From positions 1,054,001 to 1,118,000 of the forward strand of contig JAALGZ010000008.1 in NCBI GenBank assembly GCA_015227615.1: 64,000 nt of DNA, written 5' to 3'. This DNA is from Labyrinthula sp. Ha (Eukaryota; Sar; Bigyra; Labyrinthulida; Labyrinthulaceae). Shown piece by piece: positions 1 through 12,400 of the stretch. The stretch's first letter is position 1, and every line of letters starts with the position of its first letter. Made by a program: the position numbers and the translations under genes. A model generated the notes under the pieces. That model saw only the letters and a program-made list of their open reading frames with translations, was not told the origin of the DNA and searched no databases.

Positions 1-2876
1 AGGTTAGATGAATACAGAGAGTTCAGAAAGAAAATACTTCACCGGGGTTGGCATCATGATTATATAGAATCCCGGAATGAGTGATCAATTGTTGGAAAGA
101 AATAAATGAAGAAATCTTGGTAATAAGTTTTTGCAATGTTTAACAAACCTTCCAAGAGGCACATCTCTCTTATGGGACTAAGTATTCAAGGTAAATTTAT
201 TATCACTAACGTAAGGCTATCATAATAATAATTAATGTAGCTGGTATTGTCAACAAATGTTCGCCTAATAACATAAATCACCAATATGTCAAGCTAGACC
301 CTTAAGCACACCTTGTCCAAACTTAGTCATAACTCCAAATAATCAGCTGCTAAAAGAAATAAAGTGTGAAAATGTCCAAATAAATGAATAAGAGACTGAG
401 GTTCAAGTATAGTACATTATAAGCAGTAAGGTTTGCACTGTATATCAAAATTTTAATCATGAGTATTTGCTCTTCCCCTCATCACAAATTAAAATAAGCG
501 GAAGTAGTGGTCGCGGTGTTTACTGCTTCGTCAGGTATCCAATAATGAGACGTATAACTCAAATTATCCTTGTTAAAAGCACAGTTGTGTTCCCTTAGCT
601 TGCGTAGTTTGTGCCAAAACGATAATAATGATTACCTCAACTATCGGCAGCAACTGCATTAAAATTATGTTGCAGTTAACATGAAAGCACATCTAACAAA
701 GCAGGCTACTGGAGTGTATTCTGTGATACACTTTTTAATTATTTTGAGGTTCAATTATTATGAATATGTTTGAAGTACCTCCTATTGGAAAGCAGAAATT
801 CTTTGGTGAGTTAAAGCTTTCAGGGTTTAATGTTAGTTTATCTTCAGCTCCGGTCCAAATAACTATCATTCGTTTGCTAGATACAATGGCCGCATCAGGG
901 AAACATATATCACTTTTTATTGCTTTATGACTTGTCTAAGGAGCCTGGTCTCTCAAAAGGACATTGTAGTGAAAAATTCTTTACTTGTTGTTCCGGAGCT
1001 GAATTCTGCGTTGGTATAACGGTTACATTGACCAACGCCATTAGATGAACTGAATTAGTGCAATATTGTAATACTTAGCTCTTGTTAAGATTACATAAAA
1101 GATAAAATTTTAAAGAATAAGTGGCCAAGATAGTTTTCCTGAGATGTTCCAAGAGTATCAACTCCAGCACATATATATATATGGAGGATATAGTATGGCT
1201 GTGGGGAGATTGCATTACATGGACATCAGGACACTACCGGCGACACATGCCCAGTGATTATCTAGAGTCAACATTTTTTGACTATAGAGCGTTAAGAACT
1301 CATATTTCTTGTAAATTTATTTAAATTATGCAAGAGTGTTATTATCGTAAGGAGCATCAATCTTGCGCAAAAGTTTTCTTTAGCCTAATTTTAATCTGTC
1401 TAATTACTAGCGCGCAACTAGGTAGCCTACTGCGATCTATAGCTAATACGAGTCAGTTTTCCCGTCTTCTGTGTCAATGGTAGGAACTCAACTTCTTCAT
1501 GAGCAAATATCCACTGCAACATCGAGTCGATAAATAACCTGGTGCTTGAAACTCATCATTTTGGTGGATAGTGTTTTGGAACAATGATTTGAAAATTTGG
1601 AGTATGAGTTCTTTCCAGAGTTGCTCCCAGTTCCAGCTAATCATATTCAACAGAAACAGAAGAATAAGAATTTGATTTACCAAACTGTACAGTACTGCAA
1701 CTGTTTTAGGTAATGGTTTGACGCTTTTGTTAAAGACCAATATCCTAACATGTCGAGTAATCAGACACTATATGTGTTTCAATTGAAAGCAAATATTCTT
1801 GACTAGAACTTCTTCGGTTTTCTACCTAAACAATGAAGAAAAGTTTACATGAAAACATGATTTTTTTTTCAGTTTATGATTGGATCATGTCGGACCATTT
1901 GACAATCAACACTCCCTTTTTCAATCAATGATGCCTGTCAAGAGGACTAGTTACTGATTTCCGGAAACTCATTTGGGTGTGCGGGCGTTAGTGCCGCTGA
2001 ATTAGTCAAGACATATTTTAGCTCATACGAAGAGAACGCAAACTATCCTCTTAGCTATACTTTGGATCAGCTCCTACGTTTTCGGGGTAATTTTATTCAT
2101 GTTCTCTGGAATTTTCTTAGCAAGAGTCCATTGATATTGTTTCTATACTTTTAATAGACGTATATTCCTTGAAGTTAATGAATATAAACACACAGTTAAA
2201 AGTTTTATAATATTTCCTCAAGATTACGTCAATATTACAAAATAATTTTTTTTTTGCATTCAAGAGCAAGTTTCAGAATCAGTTTGAACTCTTTCACGCT
2301 ACCTTTTAGATACTTTGCCCATATGTGAAGCGTGGAATTCCGGACTTTATTGCCGCTATAGCTTGACTCTTGAAGGTGATTAGTTTAGGTTATTTTAAGA
2401 CTTGTTCATTGTACAACACAGGCTTACTTTGATAGACAATACTGCACAAAAACCTCAAAATCTATAGTTATTTACACTTATCATCTCACTAATGTAGACA
2501 AAGTCCCCTGCAAACATGTTAGTTCTTCTAAACCAAATACTTGAAAGTTTACTCAAGAGTCCAGACATATAAAGAACTAAAAGAAAAAAATCATTTCTTT
2601 ACTTTCTGCGCTATAATCTCTTTTCGAGAGGTGAACCGAAATCCTTATCCCGTTTACTTTAATTTTGTATTTTGTTGTGAACTTTTGTATTTAGTTTTTT
2701 GATTTAAGAACATGTTCTTGTTCCCTCAATTCTTGGGCAATCAGTTTCACATGTCTGTTAAATATATTAACGGTTATCTGGAACAGTATATTTAGCCATA
2801 AGACGAAACAATGATAGAAACCGTAAAAACAGAATTTAGGAGAAAAATAGTTTGAAATATACAAGATTAAAACAAA
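1..2876. other. gene-free stretch, left edge
   Basis: I see no gene here. Open frames stay below about 90 codons and none shows a recognisable motif. The sequence is mixed AT-rich DNA without long tandem repeats. Small spliced genes with 30 nt introns could escape notice. Confidence 0.5.
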
Positions 2877-3755
2877 ATGTTTGGAAAAGTCTTAGTTGGT
2901 CTGTTTCTTTCCAAGCTCAGAGGAGAAAGTTTGAATCAAGTAAGGTCTCATAAAAGTGCAAAACAAAAAAGAGATTTTTCATCTCGAAGCATTTCAGGAA
3001 GAGTTAGAAAACGTATAAAAAAAAAACAGATTCTCTCTCTAGAAGAACAAGTTGTGAAGTTTCATAGTGATCTTGTCTTATGTTTAGTTCAAACTAAGCG
3101 TTCTCAACTGGACGCGCTAGAAAATCTTTTTACGACTTCAATAGAAAAAGGACAATTTCGTAATATTTTACTGCAATTGGGAAACAAGAAGGAGTTGAGT
3201 GATTTGACACTAAGTAGGTTTATTCTATTGTTAGAAATGGTTTTCCTCATTGGAAAAACAAGAACGACAGAAGCTCAATCAAGATTGAAAATTGAGGAAT
3301 TTGTCAAAGAAAACAAAAGCATCATTGCGCATTTTCTTTTTAGGTTTCTTGAGGAACCTAAATTGCTTTGTCAATTAGTTCCAGTTCTCTATTCAGCAAT
3401 TTTCTATGAAGACTTTTCACTTTTCGTACTAGAAAATTACATCGATCAAATTTTAAAACTCAAAGTTTCAAAACATAAAAAAGAAGAACTATATTTCATA
3501 TTAAAACTTTTATACATTATTTTTGTTCCTCAAAATTTAACAACTATTTTTAATATAAATAAACGAAAACAAATCTTAGTACACAAAGGAAAAAGTATTT
3601 TAAGTTTTTTTTCAAAAGTTGGGCACAACGGGAATCCTTCAACAAGAACTTTTTCTTTTCAGGTATTTCAAGAAATAATCTCAGTACACTTTTTCATCCA
3701 AGCAGAAAGTTCTCGTGGTCAAAGTGAGCTAGGAAATAAGTTGTATAACTTCTAG
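2877..3755 (+). CDS. hypothetical helical protein, 292 aa
   Basis: I do not recognise this gene. It is one uninterrupted frame opening with a true ATG after an A-rich stretch. Residues 22-50 are strongly basic (Lys/Arg-rich, including RKRIKKK), which would suit nuclear or nucleolar localisation or RNA binding. From about residue 55 on the protein is a run of amphipathic, Leu/Ile/Phe-rich helices, resembling an ARM/HEAT-like solenoid without a clear repeat signature. No signal peptide or transmembrane segment stands out. It is followed 660 bp later by the membrane-protein gene on the same strand. The A/T-biased codon use matches other genes here, which supports it being real. Function is unknown. 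Confidence 0.6.
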   Translation: MFGKVLVGLFLSKLRGESLNQVRSHKSAKQKRDFSSRSISGRVRKRIKKKQILSLEEQVVKFHSDLVLCLVQTKRSQLDALENLFTTSIEKGQFRNILLQLGNKKELSDLTLSRFILLLEMVFLIGKTRTTEAQSRLKIEEFVKENKSIIAHFLFRFLEEPKLLCQLVPVLYSAIFYEDFSLFVLENYIDQILKLKVSKHKKEELYFILKLLYIIFVPQNLTTIFNINKRKQILVHKGKSILSFFSKVGHNGNPSTRTFSFQVFQEIISVHFFIQAESSRGQSELGNKLYNF

Positions 3756-4415
3756 AAGTTGGTACCGGGATGTTTTTACGGGACATTTTAAGATTAAACG
3801 CAAACGATAGTAGTAAGTTGAAAAACCTTTAACTTTAGCCTTTCTTAATAACCAATAGATTTTTGACTTGCTTTGTGGCCGCGTGTGTTATAACTCTTTG
3901 CTCTTACCTTGCACGTGTTTGCGTATCCACTATATTCTGTTCATTTTAATTCTTGCTTCAAAATGACTATCAGTATTGAGAGATGTCTATTCATTTATTC
4001 CTAATAATTATGGTGTATTTCTAGTCATAAAAACAAAACACGGTCTCAATACTGCACAGTCAATAAAAGAGTTGAATAAGGTCTATGCTATAACTTCCCG
4101 GTAAATATTGATAGTATTAATTAGTTAGATTTTATGTGTTTTCTAATGTTGATAGAGAATCTTTTAGTTATATTATGTTGAGAGAAGTCTAAAATACAGT
4201 TCCAAAACTTCAGTGAAAAACAACAGTTGTAGAAATACAAAGTTACAACGAGTAAATCTGATTTCACACAAATCAAGGCAGAATTTTAACCCAAGAAGCA
4301 GTTGAATTCACTTTATATTATCTATTTTCAACAAAATATAAACAAAGTCTTTATTCTCAACTTTCACAAGTTCCTTTTTTTCGTTTCGGGGTGAAGTAAC
4401 AAACAAAAATTACAA
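3756..4415. other. intergenic spacer
   Basis: This is 660 bp between two plus-strand genes. I see nothing coding in it. It should hold the 3' end of the first gene and the promoter of the second. The last 60 bp are T-rich and then A-rich before the ATG. Confidence 0.5.
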
Positions 4416-5462
4416 ATGACAAGAACAGAAGACGACATAGATAATAGCGACTTCGGTTTTGGTGCCCTCAATAATTTAGATTCTGGAGCGCCTTTTCGTG
4501 CAGGTGAAAATGATGAAAGACTTTATAAACCAAAAAATCTAAATTCTCGGATTTGCGAAATTCTTGATCAAGCGGAACGAGACAATGCACCAGTTTCTCC
4601 TAAAAGACCTCTTTCCTCATTAAAAAGAGGTTTTGAACGCGGTTTTTCACTTAGAACAAGTGGAAAGCGTCAATCAATTGAACAAAACTCACATCTAACC
4701 TCCGTTGAAGCGTACAGAACGAGCATTGGTGGTGGCAAGAATTTTGAAATTGCCAAAAACTACGGATTACCAAAAACTCAAGAAGAAATCGACGCTGAGA
4801 GGAAGAAAAAGTTTTTGTTTGCTGGATTATTTTTTTTCGGTGCTTTTATTGTTACACTTTCAGTAGCGCTTTCAACTAAGAGTTCTTCCTCTAATATAAG
4901 CTCCGAAGCGACTGAATCAAATTCAGTTTTTCCTTTACTTAAACAGGACGAGTTTATAATCAATGAAATTTCATCAGCTGGAATCGGAGCTTCTGGAAGT
5001 CGGTATGAAATTTTCGGCAAAGTAGAGGGTTCTCAATTTCAACTGACTGACGAATTTGGAACTCCAATTAAGTTTTTAATTGGGTGTGAAAAAGTTCCAT
5101 TGACTTGTTTGACTGCAGTTTTTGAATCAGGAAATTCAAAAACTGTTGGAGACTGTTCAGAATGTGCAAATCCAACTTTTCTAGCGTTTGATGAAAATAA
5201 CATTTATGACCTTCAGGTGCTCTTGGTTGATGAAGTATTGGATGGGCTGATGCTTGGTTGTCCCTATACAGTGAATAGTGAAACAGAGTTTGGTGTAGGA
5301 GGACTAGTAAATGGAACAAATAGTGAAATTGGAGCAGGTGATCTGTTGGAGTTGAATTTAGACTTGACGTCTGCAGAGAAAATGCTTATGGGCTTTTATG
5401 GATATTTCAATGGTTTAGCAGGTATTCAAGGCATAGGGTTCATATTTAAAAACCTTGACTAA
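4416..5462 (+). CDS. single-pass membrane protein with jacalin-like C-terminal end, 348 aa
   Basis: The N-terminal 125 residues are hydrophilic with basic Ser/Arg patches. A cluster of Lys/Arg (AERKKK) then leads into one transmembrane segment at about residues 130-152 (FLFAGLFFFGAFIVTLSVAL). With no signal peptide, a type II topology is likely, the C-terminal 195 residues lying outside the cytosol or in the lumen. That domain is rich in Gly and beta-strand pattern, carries four or more Cys that could form disulfides, and ends in a segment like the last strands of jacalin-type lectins (MGFYGYF...IQGIGFIF). The lectin idea is inference from this short pattern only. The gene converges on POLA1 with just 33 bp between stop codons. 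Confidence 0.65.
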   Translation: MTRTEDDIDNSDFGFGALNNLDSGAPFRAGENDERLYKPKNLNSRICEILDQAERDNAPVSPKRPLSSLKRGFERGFSLRTSGKRQSIEQNSHLTSVEAYRTSIGGGKNFEIAKNYGLPKTQEEIDAERKKKFLFAGLFFFGAFIVTLSVALSTKSSSSNISSEATESNSVFPLLKQDEFIINEISSAGIGASGSRYEIFGKVEGSQFQLTDEFGTPIKFLIGCEKVPLTCLTAVFESGNSKTVGDCSECANPTFLAFDENNIYDLQVLLVDEVLDGLMLGCPYTVNSETEFGVGGLVNGTNSEIGAGDLLELNLDLTSAEKMLMGFYGYFNGLAGIQGIGFIFKNLD

Positions 5463-5495
5463 AGTATAAATTTATTGTAGAGCCTGTGTTATCGC

Positions 5496-8400
5496 TTAAA
5501 CCTTAAAAACCTTGGAAAAAAGCCCTGGTGAGACATAATTCATTGAACATCGTTTTAAGTAATTGTCATTGACAAGATTATAAATGCTCTTCACTTTAGC
5601 ATTTTCAGCAGATGAAGTTTCTCCCATGATTGTAAGATCTTGATCAACGACTGACCTGAAGTACCTTAGCTGCCTATATGCTCGAACGGAGTCTGTTTCA
5701 ACGCTATAGAGTGACCTCATTGCCTCGCGACAAGAGATTAAGAACGAATTGCACATCTGTTCTATGCTTATAGATTTTCCACAACCAGGGCAGAGGAGCG
5801 CTTGATTCCTCTTATACACTTCGATGGAGGACCTGGTGAGCTGGACCTTAGCGGAACAAGAGGTACAACACGTACTAACAGGTTTACAACCATAATACAT
5901 TTCCTCATACACTTCCTTTGTAATCTTTCCATAATTGAAAACATTAACGTGCTCTTCATCTTCATAATTGTATCCAGAATCATCTTTATCATAATGGTAC
6001 GTTTTGTTATAGGTTACACCCAAGATGTCATGTATTCGTTTCATATTAATCTCTTCTATTGGATGGAGTAAACGTCCAACTGGTGGAATAATTTGGTTTT
6101 TTAAGTAGTAATCCACATCTATCTCCAAGTCAGGTTGGGAAAGAACTTCCTCTGGGTGATATGGCAGGGATTTCTTGTCAGGAGTAAGACAGAATAAGTA
6201 TGGAATGAATGCCCCAGATGCCACTTTCAGCTTTCCACTCTGCGCCAGTCTCCGAGCTACAACAATATGTGGTAATGAGTTTGGGTTAACCCCTTTGTAC
6301 TGAGTGAGACTCTTCGTAACACCTCGAGTAATAACACATTTATTAATTTCTGCTTTTATATACTTTCTTGGGGGTTCGTCAGTATCAGCACTAGCTCGGT
6401 TCGTGAACCTCAGAGTTTCAAGTTCGCGTTTTAGCCCTTCTAGAATGTCATAAATTTTATCAACACTTTCTTCTTTATCATATTTTAGAGATAGCAAGAC
6501 GTCCAGAATTCTAGTACCAGTTCGTTTACTAATCAAAGACCAATCTCGTCTAACAAGATCTAGACCTTTTATCTCTTTTACACCTCGTGACTCCTTGGAA
6601 TATAAGACAGCAGCATATTTCTTTTTCTTAAGTAAGAGAAGGGTCGAGAAAATTCCATCTTCACCTAATTCAAGAACCCGGTAGTTTTTGCTAACAGCCT
6701 TCCTAATTTGTAAACTTATTGACTTCACTTTAGTCATATTACTGTCTGTTGCCTCATTCTTTATGTTCGTATTTATCATTAAACTGTCAGTATCACCATA
6801 GACCACATCAACTGTCAGATTTTTGAGACCCTGGACTAGGTGTACAGAGCTCTTCAAGATTTGCCTCCCCTGAAAAGTAACCAGTTTAGCAAGATTAGGA
6901 TTATAGAATCTTGAGCTCTTGAAACCCAGACATCCGTACATGGAGTTAGCGATTAACTTTAGGGCTTTTTGTCTAACTTCAAGGGTTCTGGAACCAGTTT
7001 TCGCTAACATCTGTTTCACAGCTTTCCTTCTCTGCACAAGAACTCTTAAGACTCCAGGCAGAATACCTTCATCTAAGTGAGTCCTGAAATCAAACTCGTC
7101 TAAAGACTCTTCTTCTACTTCCTCGTGAATCGTGGTAAAGCATATGTTATACTCTTGAATAATTGAAGGATACAAGGAGTTGAAATCCAGCAGTAAAACA
7201 AAAGTGTCATATAAGCCAACCTTAGGATCTAAAACCAGTCCACCAGTATAAGAGCTCTTACCCTTTCGTTCGTTGGATGAATATATCTTTTCAGGAAGTA
7301 AGAGAGACCTTCCTTCTAACTCATGAAGTAACAAGTATTCGACTCTCTCCGCTCGACCTGCAGTCAACGTCCTTCTCCATAAGTTTCCAGCTAGTTTTGT
7401 CATTTCTTTTGACAAAGTGAAACATCCGAGTTTTTCAAACAGTTTCATCTGAACAAGAAGCTCTGCTTCCAAGAGTGGAAGCCTGGTAAAATCTTGTGCC
7501 TTCACCTCACGAAAAGACTTTGAGAGCTTAAACGAAGAGTTCAAGGTAGCAAGAGAGTAATCCTTCTGATTGAGTACCAATTCTTTAGCCAATAAAGTTG
7601 AGTCAAACCAGAGCCTCCCAGGAAGCACACCAACAGGGTTTTTTAAAGCATATTTGTCCAGCTTATTGAGACTAAACTTTAGCCTTGTGAGCTTGCTCCA
7701 TGTATTAATCCCAAGTTTTTTACACCTCCCCAAAATAAATGGAAGATCAAACTCAACGAGGCTATGTGAGAGAACAAAGTCAGGATCCAGTAAAGATATT
7801 ATTTCAATGAGTTTTTTCAGCAGATCTTTCTCAGTGTTGAATCGCAAGACTTGAAATCGATGTCCAGTTTTAGATATCTGCGAGTTCAATGTTGTTAGAT
7901 AATAAGACTTCAGGTTTGGCTGCTTGCCAGTCGGCTCAGTTTGATTGAGAGATTCATTTTTCATCTGTTCCAGACAGATTGAGATCACTTCCTGCGTCTG
8001 AGTTACCTCGTTTAGCTCAGTCTTAAGTATCATATTCAGTCCAGAAAATGCAACATTAGAAGTTATATCTTCTTTAACAACCTTGATAGCATCTCTACCT
8101 TTTACTTTGTAGTAGGTTTTACACCATGACCTATTTCCAACACGTTTACTTGGATCAAGTTCAACTTCTAACCATTGCGGACACTTAATTTTTTCAGCCA
8201 ACAGAAAACTTTCTGTAAAACTCTGTCTACTATTCAGGATAGAATCAAAGTGTTCCCCTTCTATTTTATAGGGCTCAAGTGATTTATTAGGATATTTGTA
8301 GTATTTTCCAGGAATACGAACCATGTAGTATGCAGATGTTCCTTTTGCTACAACAGGATGACTGAAGTGCATTGCCTTCTCTACAATCTTTCCCTTTATT

Positions 8401-9440
8401 TGACATTTATTCACGGCAAAGTACTTATAGACAATCCGTATTATCTCCTCATGGATATTTTCCACCTTCGCTTCTGCTTGTTCTATATCTCCCTTCAAAT
8501 GAAAATACAATGTCTGCTCCAAATTTTGTACTTCGATGCAGCAAGAAATATTATTTTTTGTTTTCCCCATCAAAAATAAAGTTCCTGGAACTGAAAAAAC
8601 ATCCTCGTATACATCAATAACCAGGAACTTAAACTTTCCATTGATCTCGCTTTTATTTGTGGGTCTTAGCTCAATTTTAGGCTCTTGATTGGAAACATTC
8701 ATAACTTCTATTGGTTTGGACTTCAGCTTAGTAAGAAAAACCGGTTCTTCTATATTCGTTTCTTCCGTGATAGGTTTTTCTTCTATTTTTGTATTTATTT
8801 CTTTTTCCATTTTCTCTTCAAGACACTCTTCTTCTATACAGTCATCACCCCACGTAAACTCTTGTTCCTCACTCTTCTCTGCTTTCGGAGCTTCATTCAT
8901 ACTCGCATCCATTAAATCGTTCTCAAAAAGGTTTTCCAATTCTTTCTCAGCTTCCTGTTCCTTCTTCTTTATCAACTTATTTTTCTCCAGGTTTCCCTGT
9001 TTTCGACTCTTTTTTGCCGCCTTATTCCAAAATTTTTTCAAGGAATATTCTGCAACATTTTTTCTCTTCTTGCTCGTTTTTTCCGGTTGAACATCTTCTT
9101 CATCCTCCTCTTCTTCAGGATCAACTTTTCTTCCAAACAAAACTTCTTCACCATGATCAATATACCCTGTTCCATCATCATCAACAACAAAAGCCGCTCC
9201 TTCTCTTCTTTGTCTAACAATCTCTTGATATTCTGCTTCATCAACGACATCATAAATCTTTTTGTCTTTCCTTAACTGCTCCATTTCATATTCTTGAGCC
9301 CTTGTCAAGCCCATGTTCTTGTTTCTCCTTAGCTCTTCTATAGCTTTATCAACATTGCTTTTACTTCTATTACTTTTCTTACGAGCTAGAGGACGTGTAT
9401 GCATTTTACTTTCTTCATCGCTTATGCTTGTGTCTGACAT
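5496..9440 (-). CDS. POLA1: DNA polymerase alpha catalytic subunit (family B)
   Basis: This is the catalytic subunit of the primase-polymerase complex that extends RNA primers at replication origins and on Okazaki fragments. At 1314 residues in one exon it is slightly shorter than animal homologues (about 1460). Family B motifs are intact: region II DFNSLYPSI at residues 752-760, region III with KLIANSMYG near 828-836, and region I YGDTDS at 881-886 with both catalytic Asp. The exonuclease-like domain (about 490-620) lacks an obvious catalytic DxE, as expected for Pol alpha, which does not proofread. The acidic/basic N-terminus (1-230) fits the family. The C-terminus has a zinc-binding Cys cluster (CTSC...CPGC, about 1190-1220) and the conserved end of the zf-DNA_Pol domain. 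The ATG at 9440 is the first in frame. Confidence 0.95.
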   Translation of the reverse strand: MSDTSISDEESKMHTRPLARKKSNRSKSNVDKAIEELRRNKNMGLTRAQEYEMEQLRKDKKIYDVVDEAEYQEIVRQRREGAAFVVDDDGTGYIDHGEEVLFGRKVDPEEEEDEEDVQPEKTSKKRKNVAEYSLKKFWNKAAKKSRKQGNLEKNKLIKKKEQEAEKELENLFENDLMDASMNEAPKAEKSEEQEFTWGDDCIEEECLEEKMEKEINTKIEEKPITEETNIEEPVFLTKLKSKPIEVMNVSNQEPKIELRPTNKSEINGKFKFLVIDVYEDVFSVPGTLFLMGKTKNNISCCIEVQNLEQTLYFHLKGDIEQAEAKVENIHEEIIRIVYKYFAVNKCQIKGKIVEKAMHFSHPVVAKGTSAYYMVRIPGKYYKYPNKSLEPYKIEGEHFDSILNSRQSFTESFLLAEKIKCPQWLEVELDPSKRVGNRSWCKTYYKVKGRDAIKVVKEDITSNVAFSGLNMILKTELNEVTQTQEVISICLEQMKNESLNQTEPTGKQPNLKSYYLTTLNSQISKTGHRFQVLRFNTEKDLLKKLIEIISLLDPDFVLSHSLVEFDLPFILGRCKKLGINTWSKLTRLKFSLNKLDKYALKNPVGVLPGRLWFDSTLLAKELVLNQKDYSLATLNSSFKLSKSFREVKAQDFTRLPLLEAELLVQMKLFEKLGCFTLSKEMTKLAGNLWRRTLTAGRAERVEYLLLHELEGRSLLLPEKIYSSNERKGKSSYTGGLVLDPKVGLYDTFVLLLDFNSLYPSIIQEYNICFTTIHEEVEEESLDEFDFRTHLDEGILPGVLRVLVQRRKAVKQMLAKTGSRTLEVRQKALKLIANSMYGCLGFKSSRFYNPNLAKLVTFQGRQILKSSVHLVQGLKNLTVDVVYGDTDSLMINTNIKNEATDSNMTKVKSISLQIRKAVSKNYRVLELGEDGIFSTLLLLKKKKYAAVLYSKESRGVKEIKGLDLVRRDWSLISKRTGTRILDVLLSLKYDKEESVDKIYDILEGLKRELETLRFTNRASADTDEPPRKYIKAEINKCVITRGVTKSLTQYKGVNPNSLPHIVVARRLAQSGKLKVASGAFIPYLFCLTPDKKSLPYHPEEVLSQPDLEIDVDYYLKNQIIPPVGRLLHPIEEINMKRIHDILGVTYNKTYHYDKDDSGYNYEDEEHVNVFNYGKITKEVYEEMYYGCKPVSTCCTSCSAKVQLTRSSIEVYKRNQALLCPGCGKSISIEQMCNSFLISCREAMRSLYSVETDSVRAYRQLRYFRSVVDQDLTIMGETSSAENAKVKSIYNLVNDNYLKRCSMNYVSPGLFSKVFKV

Positions 9441-12400
9441 TTTCTCTAACGGTTTTATTATAATTTGTTGTTGTCGTTATATCTTTATAGTTGCAAATGG
9501 ATAGGGTTTTGGGCAAATGTATTAATATTTTCAATATGCTTAGATTGTAAGAAAGCTTTGGGATAGATTAAGGTCGAAAATACGTTAAGTAGTACTGGAA
9601 TTATACTTGTATACTAGTAATGTGATAATACTATGATCTAATAAAATGAAACAAATCATTTATGGGCTTAATCTAAATATTGGCTAAAATTAAGATTTCT
9701 CTTGCTAGTTTGAATAGAGTACAGTAATTCAGTTAATTGTCAGGTTCTTAGTTTTTTTCAACCATTTTGCTATAAACTGAACACCCTTTTGCTAAGAAAT
9801 GTACATCAGTTTATTGCAAGTATGAATATTTCTTTGTAATATATAATATGAGGATGGGCTCATATCTTAGACTCGTTCATTTTCAAGATTCACCTTCGCA
9901 ATCATGCAAATTGTCAACTACTGTCTAGCAGAGGTAGACTGGGCTACTTGCTTAGCTACAATCCTCTGCAAAAAGCAGGAAATAGTAATGAATTGAGCTT
10001 TAATAGCTCTTACTTAATAGTGTTATGTCTTAGGTTGACTAACTTTGCTTGGTATAACTCCTCTAGTTCTTAATGTAACTTGAATTAAATCGTTTAATCG
10101 GCTAACTAAATAGCCCTTAGGGTAAAGGGTAACTTTATTTAACTTGTTTAATTACTTCGATTATGTTTTAAACATTTAAACTCTGAATACTTATTATACT
10201 TTATTTTTTGTTAAGGTTTCAAGCGGATTGATCTGTACCTAGAAAGATTTTTAGACTTGTTGTATTTCAAGAACTTGGTTATTGGATATTGTAATTATTT
10301 CTTGCATAATTGCCCAATATAACCCTAGACGCTAATACCACTTACACTACTATATTTAGTATACATATTAACCATCGCATAACAACGGAGTGCTTCAGTA
10401 GCCTCTGATATAATTGCAAGTTGTAGTTCCAAGAAAAACTTGGAGAGGAAAAAAACAAAAAAGAAATTTACCCAAGGCGTTTTAAGAAAATCACGAAATC
10501 CTTAAATCTTGCTAGTGAACCCATGCGATTAAGATACCAAAAAAATAAAGATTCTTTCTCTTGACCTTTCCATCTTGATCCCGTTTCCTCAGTATGATTT
10601 TGCTTAGTTGTAAGAAATAGTTCTATACACAGCAATTATTAATGAAATATTTTCTTCGGTTCCTTTTTTATTTTTCTATACGGAATATCATGTTATTTCT
10701 TGTCTGGACTTGCTGTATCTTGGTTTTAGTGAATGCGAAACAGTTTGGGAGAGTGCTAATTATACTTTCTTGCAAATTTTTATCAAAAAAGGATTCATAA
10801 CTTTCTGGCGTAAGTTTCCAATATCAGTTATGAATCGTTTTCCTTAGTTGCTTTTTGTCTCTGAGGTGCTTGCAAATTATTATGTTCCGATGGTAGTTAA
10901 TAATATGATTCTATGTGGTGAAGGGGAAGCAAACACCCCTAGGTCGAGGGCTATTAAGATACTAGCCGCCTAGGCAGATATAACCTTTCCCCCAGATCTG
11001 AAATGTATTTTGTCATTTACCCCTTCTCTTAACCCTTAATCCTTACAGGCAATTCATAACCTGATTAGTACAACTTGATTTCGATACTGGCTTGATCTAA
11101 ACAGATTTTTTGAGCGCAGGCTATACCTTTTTGGTGAGGCTGGGATATAATAAGAACCTTAATAATCTTATTTATACCCACAGAAAAAGATTTGTTTAAC
11201 TTCTGTGTTTTACTGAAGCAAACTGTAGAACCTGGCACTAATAAATCACCGAGAGAAACGATTACACTCCAATTAGGAGAAATATAATCTAGTTTCTACA
11301 TGACTCTATACTATAAATGTGGTTAGAAACAATCTTTGGAAGGAAGATACCTAATGTTGAACCAAAAATTGAAAATTAAGAATAGAAGGAACCAACTATC
11401 AAGAAGTTGTATCTGGAATAAGGACTTACGGCTACTAATTCCAATGGTGTCGCTATTCATTTGTTCGGTATTCATGCCTTGATTTTTCATAAAGTGATTA
11501 TAACCTAGATCTACGTTCCGAAATGAAAATTTGCAACTATTCCTATAAATATTAAGTTTTCTTTCAACATTTAGTTTGAGAACATAACTAGTCTCGCAGC
11601 TCTCATATTCTCAGCTATGAATGACATGTCCCCAGGTTACCAATTGTAAAGCTGAAGTAACAGGGATAGAGTGATATGGTATATAGATAACAAAGTCGCT
11701 TCTGCTTTTATTTGGTAAATGATAAACATAGGAAAACAATAAAACAAAACAAAACCAGAGCATTTTATTATCCAAAGTTTTTCTCAGAGCATCTTTTAAG
11801 CATAAAATCTATATCGCTTAGAACATGATTAGATGAACCTAGTATAGTATGTAAATTCAACACATATAGAAGTTCTAGTCGTGACAAGAAAAACAAAATA
11901 CTCTAGATGTATAGCTAGCTTACCGGAAGGTAATTCAACAAGGGCATTAGAATTGCTATGAGTTTCGAAAAGCATTAAAGCATACAGTAAATCAGTGCAA
12001 ACCAATACACTGAATAAAGAGTAAAGGCACAATCACCAAGTATACCTCATTGAGTAGACTAAGGTCAACAAAATCTTTTATGAAGTGATATCATACCTTC
12101 ATAACTATTGCATGGTTGGTTTCTGAGAAATTAATTTCATATGTTCAATGTGGAGCCACTAGAACACAATGTTCGAATCATATGCCACTTAGTGTAGCCA
12201 TAAAAATAACATTTGAAAACAGAAGACCGTAATTTTTGTTCTCAATTACACCCCATCGATAGAGGTTGCTGCCATTTGTTATCACTGCACACTAGTTTAA
12301 TTTGTGTGAAGGGAAACATGAAGAAACAGCTGATTGGTAACAATATTTTTGAATCTCCTCAGCACAACAAGAATATGATACATTGTCTATTAGCACAAAG

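Noticed and set aside
1121-1324. 67-codon plus-strand frame in the left gap
   Set aside because: Not recognisable, its composition matches non-coding surroundings, and there is no support from neighbours.
8685-9504. Plus-strand frames of 60-130 codons opposite the N-terminus of POLA1
   Set aside because: These are antisense shadows of the low-complexity Glu/Lys-rich POLA1 N-terminus, giving Ser/Phe/Leu-rich translations.
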